Positions 1 through 6,984 of a DNA stretch of 64,000 bases are shown here, one piece after another. The translations under genes and the position numbers were made by a program. The first letter of the stretch is position 1. The number at the start of each line of letters is the position of its first letter. This DNA is from Corynebacterium sphenisci DSM 44792. GTDB taxonomy: Bacteria > Actinomycetota > Actinomycetes > Mycobacteriales > Mycobacteriaceae. The stretch covers positions 2,480,001-2,544,000 of the forward strand of contig NZ_CP009248.1 in NCBI RefSeq assembly GCF_001941505.1, written 5' to 3'. Below the pieces are notes generated by a model. That model saw nothing but the letters and a program-made list of their open reading frames with translations, did not search any database and had not been told where the DNA came from.

Positions 1-1050
1 GCGGAGGTGCTGATCGGCGGCACCCCGGCGATGGAGGTGGAGTCCATCGAGGCGCTGTTCGACCGGCTGCCCGCGATGATCGGCTACATGGTGCTGGCCA
101 CCTTCATCCTGATGGCCCTGGTCTTCGGCTCGGTGATCCTGCCCGCCAAGGCGGTGATCATGACCACCCTGGGCCTGGGCGCCACCCTGGGCGTGCTCAC
201 CCTGCTCTTCGTCGACGGGATCGGCGCGGATGCGCTCGGCTTCACCCCGGGGCCGCTGATGAGCCCGGTGCTGGTGCTCATCATCGCGATCATCTACGGG
301 CTGTCCACCGACTACGAGGTGTTCCTGGTCTCCCGGATGGTGGAGGACCGCCAGGCGGGGGCGGAAACCGATCACGCGGTGCGCTTCGGCACCGCGAACA
401 CCGGCGGGATCATCACCGCCGCGGCGGCGATCATGATCGTCGTCGCCGGCGCCTTCGGCTTCTCCGACATCGTGATGATGAAGTACATCGCCTTCGGCAT
501 GATCGCGGCGCTGCTGCTCGACGCCACCGTGATCCGGCTGCTGCTGGTGCCGGCGGTGATGAAGCTGCTGGGCCCGGACTGCTGGTGGGCCCCGGGCTGG
601 GTGCAGCGCGCCTCGGCGATGCTCGGCCACGGCTCCGAGGTGCGCCGGCACCCCGCCCCCGGGCACCCGGCCGACGACGGGGGCGACGCCGGCGGCGCGG
701 ACCCGGACCCGGAGGGGGTGCGGGACGCCTGGTTCCGGGATCTGCCCGCCGAGGCGGACACCCGGCTGCTGCACGCCACCCCCGCCTACCTCGGCGCCTC
801 CGGCGCGGACGATGACGGCGACCCGGCGCGCACCGCCGCCGACGCCCGGGCCGCGGCCCGGGCCGCCGCCACGGCCGCCCCGGCGCCCCGGGAGCCGCAC
901 CGCGGCCCGGTCCACGAGGCCGAGCTCGTCGACGAGGACGGGGACGAGCGCGGGGAGCACGGGCCCGGCTCCGGGGGGCTCAGCGTGCACGAGATCCAGC
1001 TGCGCCTGGAATGGGAGCGCCGGGGCGAGCTGGGCCGCGGGGAGGGCTGA
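1..1050 (+). CDS. cmpL1: MmpL/RND-family lipid exporter, C-terminal part (CmpL1-like)
   Basis: The reading frame is already open at base 1, so the N-terminal part of this inner-membrane RND transporter lies outside the window. The visible 349 residues hold five to six hydrophobic helices, including the Asp-Tyr-containing stretch STDYEVFLVSR that is typical of MmpL proton-relay helices. An acidic, Ala/Pro-rich cytosolic tail of about 150 residues follows. MmpL3/CmpL proteins export trehalose monomycolate, and in C. glutamicum cmpL1 stands in the same place next to the accD3-pks13-fadD32 cluster; the assignment to CmpL1 rests on that synteny. The stop overlaps the next start by one base (TGATG), suggesting translational coupling. 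Confidence 0.85.
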   Translation, partial: AEVLIGGTPAMEVESIEALFDRLPAMIGYMVLATFILMALVFGSVILPAKAVIMTTLGLGATLGVLTLLFVDGIGADALGFTPGPLMSPVLVLIIAIIYGLSTDYEVFLVSRMVEDRQAGAETDHAVRFGTANTGGIITAAAAIMIVVAGAFGFSDIVMMKYIAFGMIAALLLDATVIRLLLVPAVMKLLGPDCWWAPGWVQRASAMLGHGSEVRRHPAPGHPADDGGDAGGADPDPEGVRDAWFRDLPAEADTRLLHATPAYLGASGADDDGDPARTAADARAAARAAATAAPAPREPHRGPVHEAELVDEDGDERGEHGPGSGGLSVHEIQLRLEWERRGELGRGEG

Positions 1051-2153
1051 TGGGGGCGCGCTCCCTGTGGCGGCGCGGCAGCCGCGCCGCCGCCCACCCG
1101 GCCGCCCGGATCGCGCTGCTGGCCGTGCTCGGCCTCGCCGCGGCCTGGTTGATCTACGCCAACCGGGGCTTCATCGCCGAGGGCTGGCGCACCATGCTCA
1201 CCGCCGATCCCGGCTGGGTGGGGGTGTCGGTGGCGGCGCTGGCGCTGTCCATGTTCGCCATGGCCGAGGTGATGCGGCTGCTCTTCCGCGCCGCCGGGGT
1301 CGACGCGGCGACGGTGCGCGCCACCAACGCGCTCACCCTGGCCTCCAACGCCTGGTCGGTGTCGGTGCCCGGCGGGGTGGCCTTCTCCACCGCGCTGCAG
1401 GTGCGCCGGCAGCTGAAATGGGGCGCCTCCGCGGTGGTGGTCAGCTGGTTCGTGGTCTTCTCCGGGGCGCTGAGCTCCCTGGGCCTGGCCGCGCTGGCGG
1501 TGGCCAGCCTGTTCTTCATCGGCGGCGCCCCCGCCCCGGGCCGGCTGGTGGCCGCCCTGGCCGGGATGGCCGCGCTGACCGGGCTGCTGTGGTGGTTCTC
1601 CCGCACCACCGCCCCCCTGGAGCGGGTGGCGCTGTGGGCCCTGGCCGGGGTGAACCGGCTGCGCCGGCGGCGCCGCAACGCCGGCGCCCGCCGGGTGCGC
1701 GACACCATCGCCCAGCTCACCGAGGTCCGCCTGCCGGCCTGGCGGATGGCGGTGGTCTTCGGCTGGTCCCTGCTCAACTGGGTGGCCGACGTGGTCTGCC
1801 TCTACGCGGCGGTACGCGCCATCGGGGTCGTCGACGTCTCCGCCACCGCGGTGCTGCTCGCCTTCGTCACCGGCAAGGTCGCCGGGCTCATCCAGGCCAC
1901 CCCGGGCGGGGTCGGCCCGGTGGAGGCGGTGCTCACCACCACCCTGGTGGCCGCCGGGATGGTCGCCACCGACGCCTTCGCCGCGATCCTGGTCTACCGG
2001 GCGGTGTCCCTGGTGCTGCCCGCGGCGGTGGGCTGGGCGGTGTTCGCGATCGGCTTCGGCGACGAGGATCCCAGGCGCCGGGGCGATACCATGGACCGGG
2101 ATCCGGCGCCGCCGGGCCCCGCACCCGCCACATCCGATGAAGGAGCCCCATGA
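1050..2153 (+). CDS. Flippase-like/LPG synthase TM-region (YbhN/UPF0104) membrane protein
   Basis: This 367-residue polytopic protein has about eight hydrophobic segments and resembles the lysylphosphatidylglycerol synthase transmembrane (flippase-like) family. The small-residue motif TPGGVGPVEA near residue 290 is characteristic of that family. ATG 1050 was chosen over an in-frame codon 39 bases upstream because it overlaps the preceding stop as TGATG. No aminoacyl-transferase domain is attached, so lipid translocation is more likely than lipid aminoacylation. Its place directly after the MmpL gene suggests a part in envelope lipid trafficking; that is inference. It overlaps the next gene by ATGA. 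Confidence 0.8.
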   Translation: MGARSLWRRGSRAAAHPAARIALLAVLGLAAAWLIYANRGFIAEGWRTMLTADPGWVGVSVAALALSMFAMAEVMRLLFRAAGVDAATVRATNALTLASNAWSVSVPGGVAFSTALQVRRQLKWGASAVVVSWFVVFSGALSSLGLAALAVASLFFIGGAPAPGRLVAALAGMAALTGLLWWFSRTTAPLERVALWALAGVNRLRRRRRNAGARRVRDTIAQLTEVRLPAWRMAVVFGWSLLNWVADVVCLYAAVRAIGVVDVSATAVLLAFVTGKVAGLIQATPGGVGPVEAVLTTTLVAAGMVATDAFAAILVYRAVSLVLPAAVGWAVFAIGFGDEDPRRRGDTMDRDPAPPGPAPATSDEGAP

Positions 2154-2548
2154 CGCCCCGCGCCCGCACCACCAACCCCGCCGCAGTCCTGGCCATGGAC
2201 GCCGCCGCGCTGCTGCTCTTCGCGCTGCTCGCCCGGATCGCGCACAACTCCCCCGAACTCCCCCTGAGCCTGCCCGGGGTGCTCAGCACCTGGTGGCCCT
2301 TCCTCATCGGCGGCCTGATCGGCGGCGCCGTGGTGCTGGGCATCCGCCGCCCGGCGGCGGCGGTGAGCCCCTCCGGGATCATCGTGTGGATCATCGCCGT
2401 CGTGGTCGGCCTGGGCATCTGGGGCATCCGGCACGGGCAGGTGCCGCATATCTCCTTCATCATCGTCGCCTCCACCACCTCGGCGATCCTGCTGCTCGGC
2501 TGGCGGGCGATCGCCGCGGCCAGCGCCCGGCGCGCCGCCCGGCGCTGA
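2150..2548 (+). CDS. DUF3054-family small membrane protein
   Basis: A 132-residue integral membrane protein with four hydrophobic segments, matching the actinobacterial DUF3054 family in length and in the STWWPFLIGGLIGG-type second helix. Start ATG 2150 overlaps the preceding stop as ATGA and has AGGAG at 2141-2145. Biochemical function is unknown. Its constant company with the MmpL and flippase-like genes in corynebacteria suggests a shared envelope role, which is an inference from gene order only. A strong hairpin at 2590-2614 ends the unit. Confidence 0.8.
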   Translation: MTPRARTTNPAAVLAMDAAALLLFALLARIAHNSPELPLSLPGVLSTWWPFLIGGLIGGAVVLGIRRPAAAVSPSGIIVWIIAVVVGLGIWGIRHGQVPHISFIIVASTTSAILLLGWRAIAAASARRAARR

Positions 2549-2589
2549 CCCCGCCCCACCCCCGACGCACCCCGGCAAACGGGGAATGG

Positions 2590-2614
2590 TCCCCGCGGGC
2601 CTCGCCCGCGGGGA
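2590..2614 (+). terminator. Hairpin terminator after the DUF3054 gene
   Basis: Two perfect 11-base complementary arms (2590-2600 and 2604-2614) are separated by the loop CTC, 42 bases after the stop codon. No U-tract follows, as is common for actinobacterial intrinsic terminators. Confidence 0.65.
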
Positions 2615-2685
2615 TCGCGCGCGCTTAGGGTCCCCCTCGGACGCGGCCGCCGGCCGCACCTCATCCCCCGAGAAAGGCGATCCGC

Positions 2686-3459
2686 ATGGCGAACTCCGAT
2701 ATCCACCTGGCCCCCGGCGAAACCGGTGTGCTGGCCAAGCACTTCAGCCCGAACCTGCTGCTGTTCTGGCTCAAGAGCAATATGACGGTGACCAACCGCC
2801 GGTTGGCGATCAAGGCCCCGAACACGGTGCTCGGCGTGATCCCGCTGGGCTACGAGGAGCGCAGCGTGCCGATGGGCGCCATCGCCGGGGTCACCGCCTC
2901 CATCGCGGTGAAGGTCGGCCGGCTGATCGGCTTCGGCCTGCTCGCCCTGTTCTGCCTGCTCATGGTCGGCGGCGCCGAGGGCGGCGGCGCCAAGTTCTTC
3001 TTCCTGCTCCTCACCCTGCTCTTCGGCGCGATGGCGGCGAACGGGATCGTCTCGAAGCTCACCATCACCAACTCCGGCGGCGGCACCACGGAGGCCACCG
3101 TGTCCTTCCTGGAGCAGGGCAAGCTGGAGACCTTCCAGCGGCAGCTTAACGAGTACGTCTACTCCGCCGGCCCTGCCGGCCAGTCCTGGCAGCAGGCCGG
3201 GGCGCAGGGCAACTACGGCAACCCGGAGCTGCAGGGCAACGCCCAGTCCCAGTGGGGCGGCAACTACGGCGCCCCCGGCCAGGCCCCGATGGGCCAGCCC
3301 GGCCAGCCGCCGATGGGCCAGCAGGGGTTCCCGGGCCAGCCCGGTCAGCCCGGCCAGCCCGGTCAGCCCGGTCAGGCCGGTCAGCCCGGTCAGCCCGGTC
3401 AGCCCGGTCAGCCCGGTCAGCCGCCGATGGGCCAGCCGGGGCAGCCGGGCCAGGCCTAG
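2686..3459 (+). CDS. PH-like domain membrane protein with Gly-Gln-Pro repeat tail
   Basis: A 257-residue protein in three parts. Residues 1-75 form a beta-rich segment with [11 protein letters not shown], resembling bacterial PH-like domains. Two transmembrane helices lie at about 85-125. The C-terminal ~100 residues are low in complexity: Gln/Asn/Gly-rich, then ten GQP/GQA triplets in 3334-3423. Start ATG 2686 has GAAAGG upstream. The tail is presumably extracytoplasmic or a flexible cytosolic linker; its topology is not decided by the sequence. It converges with a TM2-domain gene that also carries a low-complexity arm, ending only 9 bases from it. Function is unknown. Confidence 0.75.
   Translation: MANSDIHLAPGETGVLAKHFSPNLLLFWLKSNMTVTNRRLAIKAPNTVLGVIPLGYEERSVPMGAIAGVTASIAVKVGRLIGFGLLALFCLLMVGGAEGGGAKFFFLLLTLLFGAMAANGIVSKLTITNSGGGTTEATVSFLEQGKLETFQRQLNEYVYSAGPAGQSWQQAGAQGNYGNPELQGNAQSQWGGNYGAPGQAPMGQPGQPPMGQQGFPGQPGQPGQPGQPGQAGQPGQPGQPGQPGQPPMGQPGQPGQA
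3334..3423 (+). repeat. Ten tandem 9-bp units (GGTCAGCCC and variants)
   Basis: Ten in-frame 9-base units encode GQP four times, GQA once and GQP five times. Units differ at one wobble base (GGT/GGC) apart from the GQA unit and the last unit. The array can change length by slippage or recombination without breaking the frame. Confidence 0.9.
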
Positions 3460-3468
3460 GCCGCGGAT

Positions 3469-4092
3469 TCAGACGAGCGGCCGGCCGAAGGCGTCGGTCT
3501 CGTAGCCCCCGGAGCCCATCAGAATCAGGATGAACTCGATGAACACCCAGATTCCCAGGGCGAAGATGCCGAGGGCGCCGATGCCGAAGAGGATCGTCAC
3601 CAGGGAGAACACCCACAGCCCGAGCTGGAGCCCGCCACGCAGCGAGTAGCCCAGGTAGAAGTTGTGCGCCCCGAAGCCGCCGAGGAAGAAGGCGAGCAGC
3701 GCGGCGGTCGCCTTCGACTTCGGTGGCCCCATGGGGGCCTGCACGTTGACGTTGACCTGCTGCATGGGCGTCGACCCGTAGGGGGTCTCCGGTCCCTGCC
3801 CGTACTGCGGCTGCTGGTACTGCGTCTCCTGGCCATACTGCGGTTGCTGGTACTGGGGCTGGGCGTGCTGGGGCTGGGTGTACTGGGGCTGGGTGTACTG
3901 CGGCTGCGGGGCCGGGGCGGGCTGCTGCGGCCGCACCGCCGGCGGCTGCGCGGCGGGCTGCGCCTGGGCCGGGGGCACCTGCCGGAACCCGGAGGCCGCC
4001 GGGCGCGCCTGCGCCGGGCGGCCGACCCGCCGCACCGGCGCCGGGCCGTGGGGGTTCTGGCCGGGTCCGCCCTGGGGGTTGGGGGTGGTCAT
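3469..4092 (-). CDS. TM2-domain protein with Gln/Pro/Tyr-rich N-terminal arm
   Basis: The C-terminal ~80 residues form a TM2 domain: a Lys-rich entry (PPKSKATAALLAFFLGGFG), the HNFYLGY turn and two further hydrophobic stretches ending at GYETDAFGRP. The first ~110 residues are a disordered arm with repeated QPQY/TQPQY units and a single GFRQVPP motif that recurs in the next TM2 protein. ATG 4092 is preferred to ATG 4098 because AGGAG (4099-4103) lies six bases from the former and touches the latter. The protein has 207 residues. TM2 domains are membrane modules of unclear function; the arm suggests protein-protein contact or phase-separating behaviour, which is speculation. Confidence 0.8.
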   Translation of the reverse strand: MTTPNPQGGPGQNPHGPAPVRRVGRPAQARPAASGFRQVPPAQAQPAAQPPAVRPQQPAPAPQPQYTQPQYTQPQHAQPQYQQPQYGQETQYQQPQYGQGPETPYGSTPMQQVNVNVQAPMGPPKSKATAALLAFFLGGFGAHNFYLGYSLRGGLQLGLWVFSLVTILFGIGALGIFALGIWVFIEFILILMGSGGYETDAFGRPLV

Positions 4093-4180
4093 GATCATCT
4101 CCTGCGGTCGATGTCCGGCTCCCCTGCGGAGCCGTCGTGAATGGGACGCGCCGGCGGCCGGAATGTTCCCGGCCGCCCCC

Positions 4181-4849
4181 TCAGCCCACCCCGCCGGCCG
4201 GCCCGATCGGCTGCGGCCGCAGCTGCCCCCGGTAGCCGCCGGCGCCGGCGAGGATCAGGATCAGCTCCACGATGACCCAGAGGGCCACCGCCGGGGCCAC
4301 GCCGAGGACGGCCAGCGGCATCAGCCCGATTTTGAGCAGCACCGGGTAGGCCACCAGGGTGAGCGCGGCCTGCCCGGCGGCCCGGCCGTAGTGGCTGAGG
4401 TAGAGGTTGTGCCCGCCGAAGCCGCCGAGGAGGAGGCAGAGCAGGACCGCGATCCCCTTCGACTTCGCCGGCGGGGCGTAGGGGCGGCCGTCCACGCCGA
4501 GGTGCACCTCCCCCACCCCGGCCGCCGGCTGCCCCGGGTGCCCGCCGGCCGCGGCGGCCGGGACCGGCGCCGGTCCCCCGTGCCCGGCCGGGGCCGCCGG
4601 CGCCGGGGCGGGCGCCCCGGGCGGCGGCACCTGCCGGAAGGTCTTCGCCGGGGTGGCCGCCCGCGCGGGGCGCGTCGGCGCCGGCCGAGCCGGCTGCTCC
4701 GGCGGCACCTGCCGGAAGGTCTTCGCCGGGGTGGCCGCCCGCGCGGGGCGCGTCGGCGCCGGCCGGGCCGGCTGCTCCGGCGGCACCTGCCGGAAGGTCC
4801 GCGGCGCCGATCGCCGCACCTGATCCCCTGATTGCGATGTCCCGTCCAT
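4181..4849 (-). CDS. TM2-domain protein with duplicated FRQVPP linker repeats
   Basis: A second TM2 protein (222 residues), encoded upstream of the first on the same strand. The N-terminal half contains two exact 26-residue repeats, each ending TFRQVPP, plus a further TFRQVPP copy, all rich in Pro/Ala/Arg. The TM2 domain follows from about residue 120 (PPAKSKGIAVLLCLLLGGFG, then GHNLYLSHYG). ATG 4849 was chosen over an open extension to 4981 because GGGAGG lies five bases upstream. A 78-bp DNA duplication underlies the protein repeats. Similarity to the neighbour, including the FRQVPP motif, indicates an old duplication. Function is unknown. Confidence 0.8.
   Translation of the reverse strand: MDGTSQSGDQVRRSAPRTFRQVPPEQPARPAPTRPARAATPAKTFRQVPPEQPARPAPTRPARAATPAKTFRQVPPPGAPAPAPAAPAGHGGPAPVPAAAAGGHPGQPAAGVGEVHLGVDGRPYAPPAKSKGIAVLLCLLLGGFGGHNLYLSHYGRAAGQAALTLVAYPVLLKIGLMPLAVLGVAPAVALWVIVELILILAGAGGYRGQLRPQPIGPAGGVG
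4623..4805 (-). repeat. 78-bp tandem duplication plus partial third copy
   Basis: Near-identical 78-base units start at 4623 and 4701, and a partial copy starts at 4779. The two full units differ at one base seen by eye (GCCGAGCC versus GCCGGGCC). They encode the EQPARPAP...TFRQVPP protein repeats. Confidence 0.9.
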
Positions 4850-4983
4850 TCCGGCCTCCCGCCATGATCGACTCCGGCCCCGGGCGGGGCCATTCGCCGA
4901 TGGGACGCGGCCGGGGGCCGCGATGTTCCGGGGGATGTGCGGTGAATCGCGTACCCCGTTGCGTATCGGCGCAATCGGCAAGG

Positions 4984-4989
4984 CAGAAT
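4984..4989 (+). promoter_or_regulatory. Candidate -10 element, leaderless start of the peptide transporter gene
   Basis: CAGAAT lies seven bases before ATG 4997, placing the expected transcription start at or next to the start codon. A short inverted repeat (TTGCG 4959-4963, CGCAA 4970-4974) covers the expected -35 zone. Confidence 0.4.
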
Positions 4990-4996
4990 CGGGGGC

Positions 4997-6484
4997 ATGT
5001 CATCACGCGCGCAGGCCCGGCCCGATGCGGGACCGGCCCCGGAACGAACCTTCTTCGGCCAGCCCTGGGGCCTGGCCAACCTCTTCGGCGTCGAGATGTG
5101 GGAGCGGTTCAGCTTCTACGGCATGCAGGGCATCCTGGTGTTCTACATGTACTACGCCGCCGGCGAGGGCGGCCTCGGCATGGACAAGGCCGCGGCGACC
5201 TCCATCGTCGGCGCCTACGGCGGCCTGGTGTACATGGCCGCCCTGGTGGCCTCCCTGGTCGCCGACCGGATGCTCGGCTCGGAGCGCACCCTGTTCTGGT
5301 CCGCGGTGCTGGTCATGTGCGGGCACATCTCCCTGGCGGTGCTGCCCAACACCCTCGGCCTGGCGATCGGCCTGGTGGCCATCGCGGTGGGCTCCGGCGG
5401 GGTGAAGACCTGCGCCTCGGTGGTGCTCGGCCAGCTCTACGGGCGCGCCGACACCCGCCGTGACGCGGGCTTCTCCATCTTCTACATGGGCGTCAACATC
5501 GGCGCCCTGTTCGGCCCGCTGCTCACCGGCTGGCTGTGGGGCATGAAGGGCTTCCACTGGGGCTTCGGCCTGGCCGCGGTGGGCATGGCCGCGGGCCTCG
5601 TCCAGTACATCCTGATGCGCAAGACCACCATCGGCGCCGCCGGGCACGAGGTGCCCAACCCGCTGCGCCCGGCCGGCTACGCCCTGTGGGCGGCGGTCGC
5701 GGTGGTCGTGGTCGGCGCCTGCATCGCGCTCATCGCCACCGGGGTGGTCGCCCTGGAGCAGCTGTCCACGGTGGTCACCGTCGCCGCGCTGGTCGCCGCG
5801 GTGGTGCTGTGGTGCCAGATGTTCTTCTCCCCGCTGACCACGAAGGTGGAGCGCTCCCGGCTGCTCGGGTTCATCCCGATGTACGTCTCCGGGGTGCTGT
5901 TCTTCGGCATCTTCCAGCAGCAGTTCACGGTGCTGGCGATCTACGCCGATGTGCGCCTGGACCGGCACCTCGGCGGCTGGGAGCTCTCGCCGGCGTGGAT
6001 CCAGTCCTTCAACCCGCTGTTCATCATCATCTTCTCCGGCATCTTCGCCGCGGTGTGGACGAAGCTGGGCGACCGCCAGTGGTCCTACCCGGTGAAGTTC
6101 GGGGTGGCCAACGTGATCATCGGGGTGAGCCTGTTCTTCTTCCTGCCCTTCGCCGGCGGGGGCGAGAACTCCACCCCGCTCTACGCCATCGTGTGGATCC
6201 TCTTCCTGTTCACGATGGGCGAGCTGATGCTCTCCCCGGTGGGCAACTCCCTGGCCACGAAGGTGGCCCCGGCGGCGTTCCCCTCCCGGATGTTCGCGGT
6301 GTGGCTGATGGCGGTGGCCATGGGCACCTCCCTGGCCGGCACCCTGGCCGGGTTCTACAACCCGGAGGACGCCTCCGCGGAGCGCGCCTTCTTCATCGTG
6401 CTCGGGGTGGCCTCGATCGCCCTGGGCGTGGTGCTGCTGGCGCTGCGCGGCTGGGTGCTGCGCCGCTTCGTCGACGTGCGCTGA
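4997..6484 (+). CDS. POT/PTR2-family proton-coupled peptide transporter
   Basis: A 495-residue polytopic protein of the oligopeptide:H+ symporter family, which takes up di- and tripeptides across the inner membrane. It shows the N-terminal helix-1 motif EMWERFSFYG (the family's ExxERFxYYG), the PTR2 signature region around GGLVYMAALVASLVADRMLG, and 12-14 hydrophobic helices. Length is normal for bacterial DtpT-type members. The start has no clear Shine-Dalgarno; a -10-like CAGAAT seven bases upstream suggests a leaderless transcript. It converges on the DoxX gene across a strong hairpin. Confidence 0.92.
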   Translation: MSSRAQARPDAGPAPERTFFGQPWGLANLFGVEMWERFSFYGMQGILVFYMYYAAGEGGLGMDKAAATSIVGAYGGLVYMAALVASLVADRMLGSERTLFWSAVLVMCGHISLAVLPNTLGLAIGLVAIAVGSGGVKTCASVVLGQLYGRADTRRDAGFSIFYMGVNIGALFGPLLTGWLWGMKGFHWGFGLAAVGMAAGLVQYILMRKTTIGAAGHEVPNPLRPAGYALWAAVAVVVVGACIALIATGVVALEQLSTVVTVAALVAAVVLWCQMFFSPLTTKVERSRLLGFIPMYVSGVLFFGIFQQQFTVLAIYADVRLDRHLGGWELSPAWIQSFNPLFIIIFSGIFAAVWTKLGDRQWSYPVKFGVANVIIGVSLFFFLPFAGGGENSTPLYAIVWILFLFTMGELMLSPVGNSLATKVAPAAFPSRMFAVWLMAVAMGTSLAGTLAGFYNPEDASAERAFFIVLGVASIALGVVLLALRGWVLRRFVDVR

Positions 6485-6498
6485 GCGCCCCCTGCGCC

Positions 6499-6532
6499 GC
6501 CGGCCCCCGCCGTTCCCCGGCGGGGGGCCGGC
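6499..6532. terminator. Bidirectional GC hairpin between peptide transporter and doxX-like gene
   Basis: Arms 6499-6512 and 6518-6532 pair over about 13 bases with one bulged G and a short TTCCC loop. It sits between two convergent stops (6484 and 6543) and could end transcription from both sides. Confidence 0.65.
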
Positions 6533-6542
6533 CCCGCCCCGC

Positions 6543-6902
6543 TCAGCCGGCGAGGACGACGCCCAGGGTGACCAGGGCGAAGGCCAGCATGCCCAGGCAG
6601 TTGCCCCAGAAGGCGGCGCCGAGGAACCCGGCCCGGACATGGGCGATGGCGGCGGCGATGAAGTAGGCCACCACCCCGGCCACCGCCGCGGCGAGCAGCG
6701 AGGCGTCGTCCAGGATGAGGCCGGCGGCGATTCCGCCGGCGGCGAGGAGCTTGATGAGGATGAGGCTCCACCACCAGTCGCGGGGGAAGCCCACCCCGTC
6801 GAGGCAGTCGGCGATGAAGGCCGGCGGCCGCAGGGACAGCAGCGCGTCCCCGGCGAGGGTGAGCGCGAGCAACGCGGCCAGGGTGATCTGGATCGTGAAC
6901 AT
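6543..6902 (-). CDS. DoxX-family small membrane protein
   Basis: A 119-residue protein with four hydrophobic helices (roughly residues 4-24, 43-62, 68-88 and 96-117), matching the DoxX-like fold. It has the FPRDWWWSLILIKLLAA segment at helix 2. DoxX proteins are linked in mycobacteria to membrane oxidoreductase/redox complexes, but no partner gene is adjacent here, so the function stays open. Start ATG 6902 has GGAGAGG upstream. That ribosome site lies in the arm of an inverted repeat (6906-6912/6926-6932). Downstream of the accD3 stop, but with its own start signals. Confidence 0.75.
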   Translation of the reverse strand: MFTIQITLAALLALTLAGDALLSLRPPAFIADCLDGVGFPRDWWWSLILIKLLAAGGIAAGLILDDASLLAAAVAGVVAYFIAAAIAHVRAGFLGAAFWGNCLGMLAFALVTLGVVLAG

Positions 6903-6905
6903 GGG

Positions 6906-6932
6906 TCGCCTCTCCGTTGCTTGGTGAGGCGA
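6906..6932 (-). promoter_or_regulatory. Inverted repeat covering the doxX-like gene's ribosome-binding site
   Basis: TCGCCTC (6906-6912) and GAGGCGA (6926-6932) are perfectly complementary over seven bases with a 13-base spacer. In the transcript the downstream arm contains part of the Shine-Dalgarno sequence, so it could be a translational switch or a DNA operator. Confidence 0.35.
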
Positions 6933-6984
6933 ACATTACGATCCCGGGGCCGCCGCAGGCGCCGGATCACCCCCGATCGGCGGG

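Noticed and set aside
3334..3423. CRISPR-like short repeats
   Set aside because: The 9-bp units are contiguous, lack unique spacers and encode GQP triplets in a coding frame.
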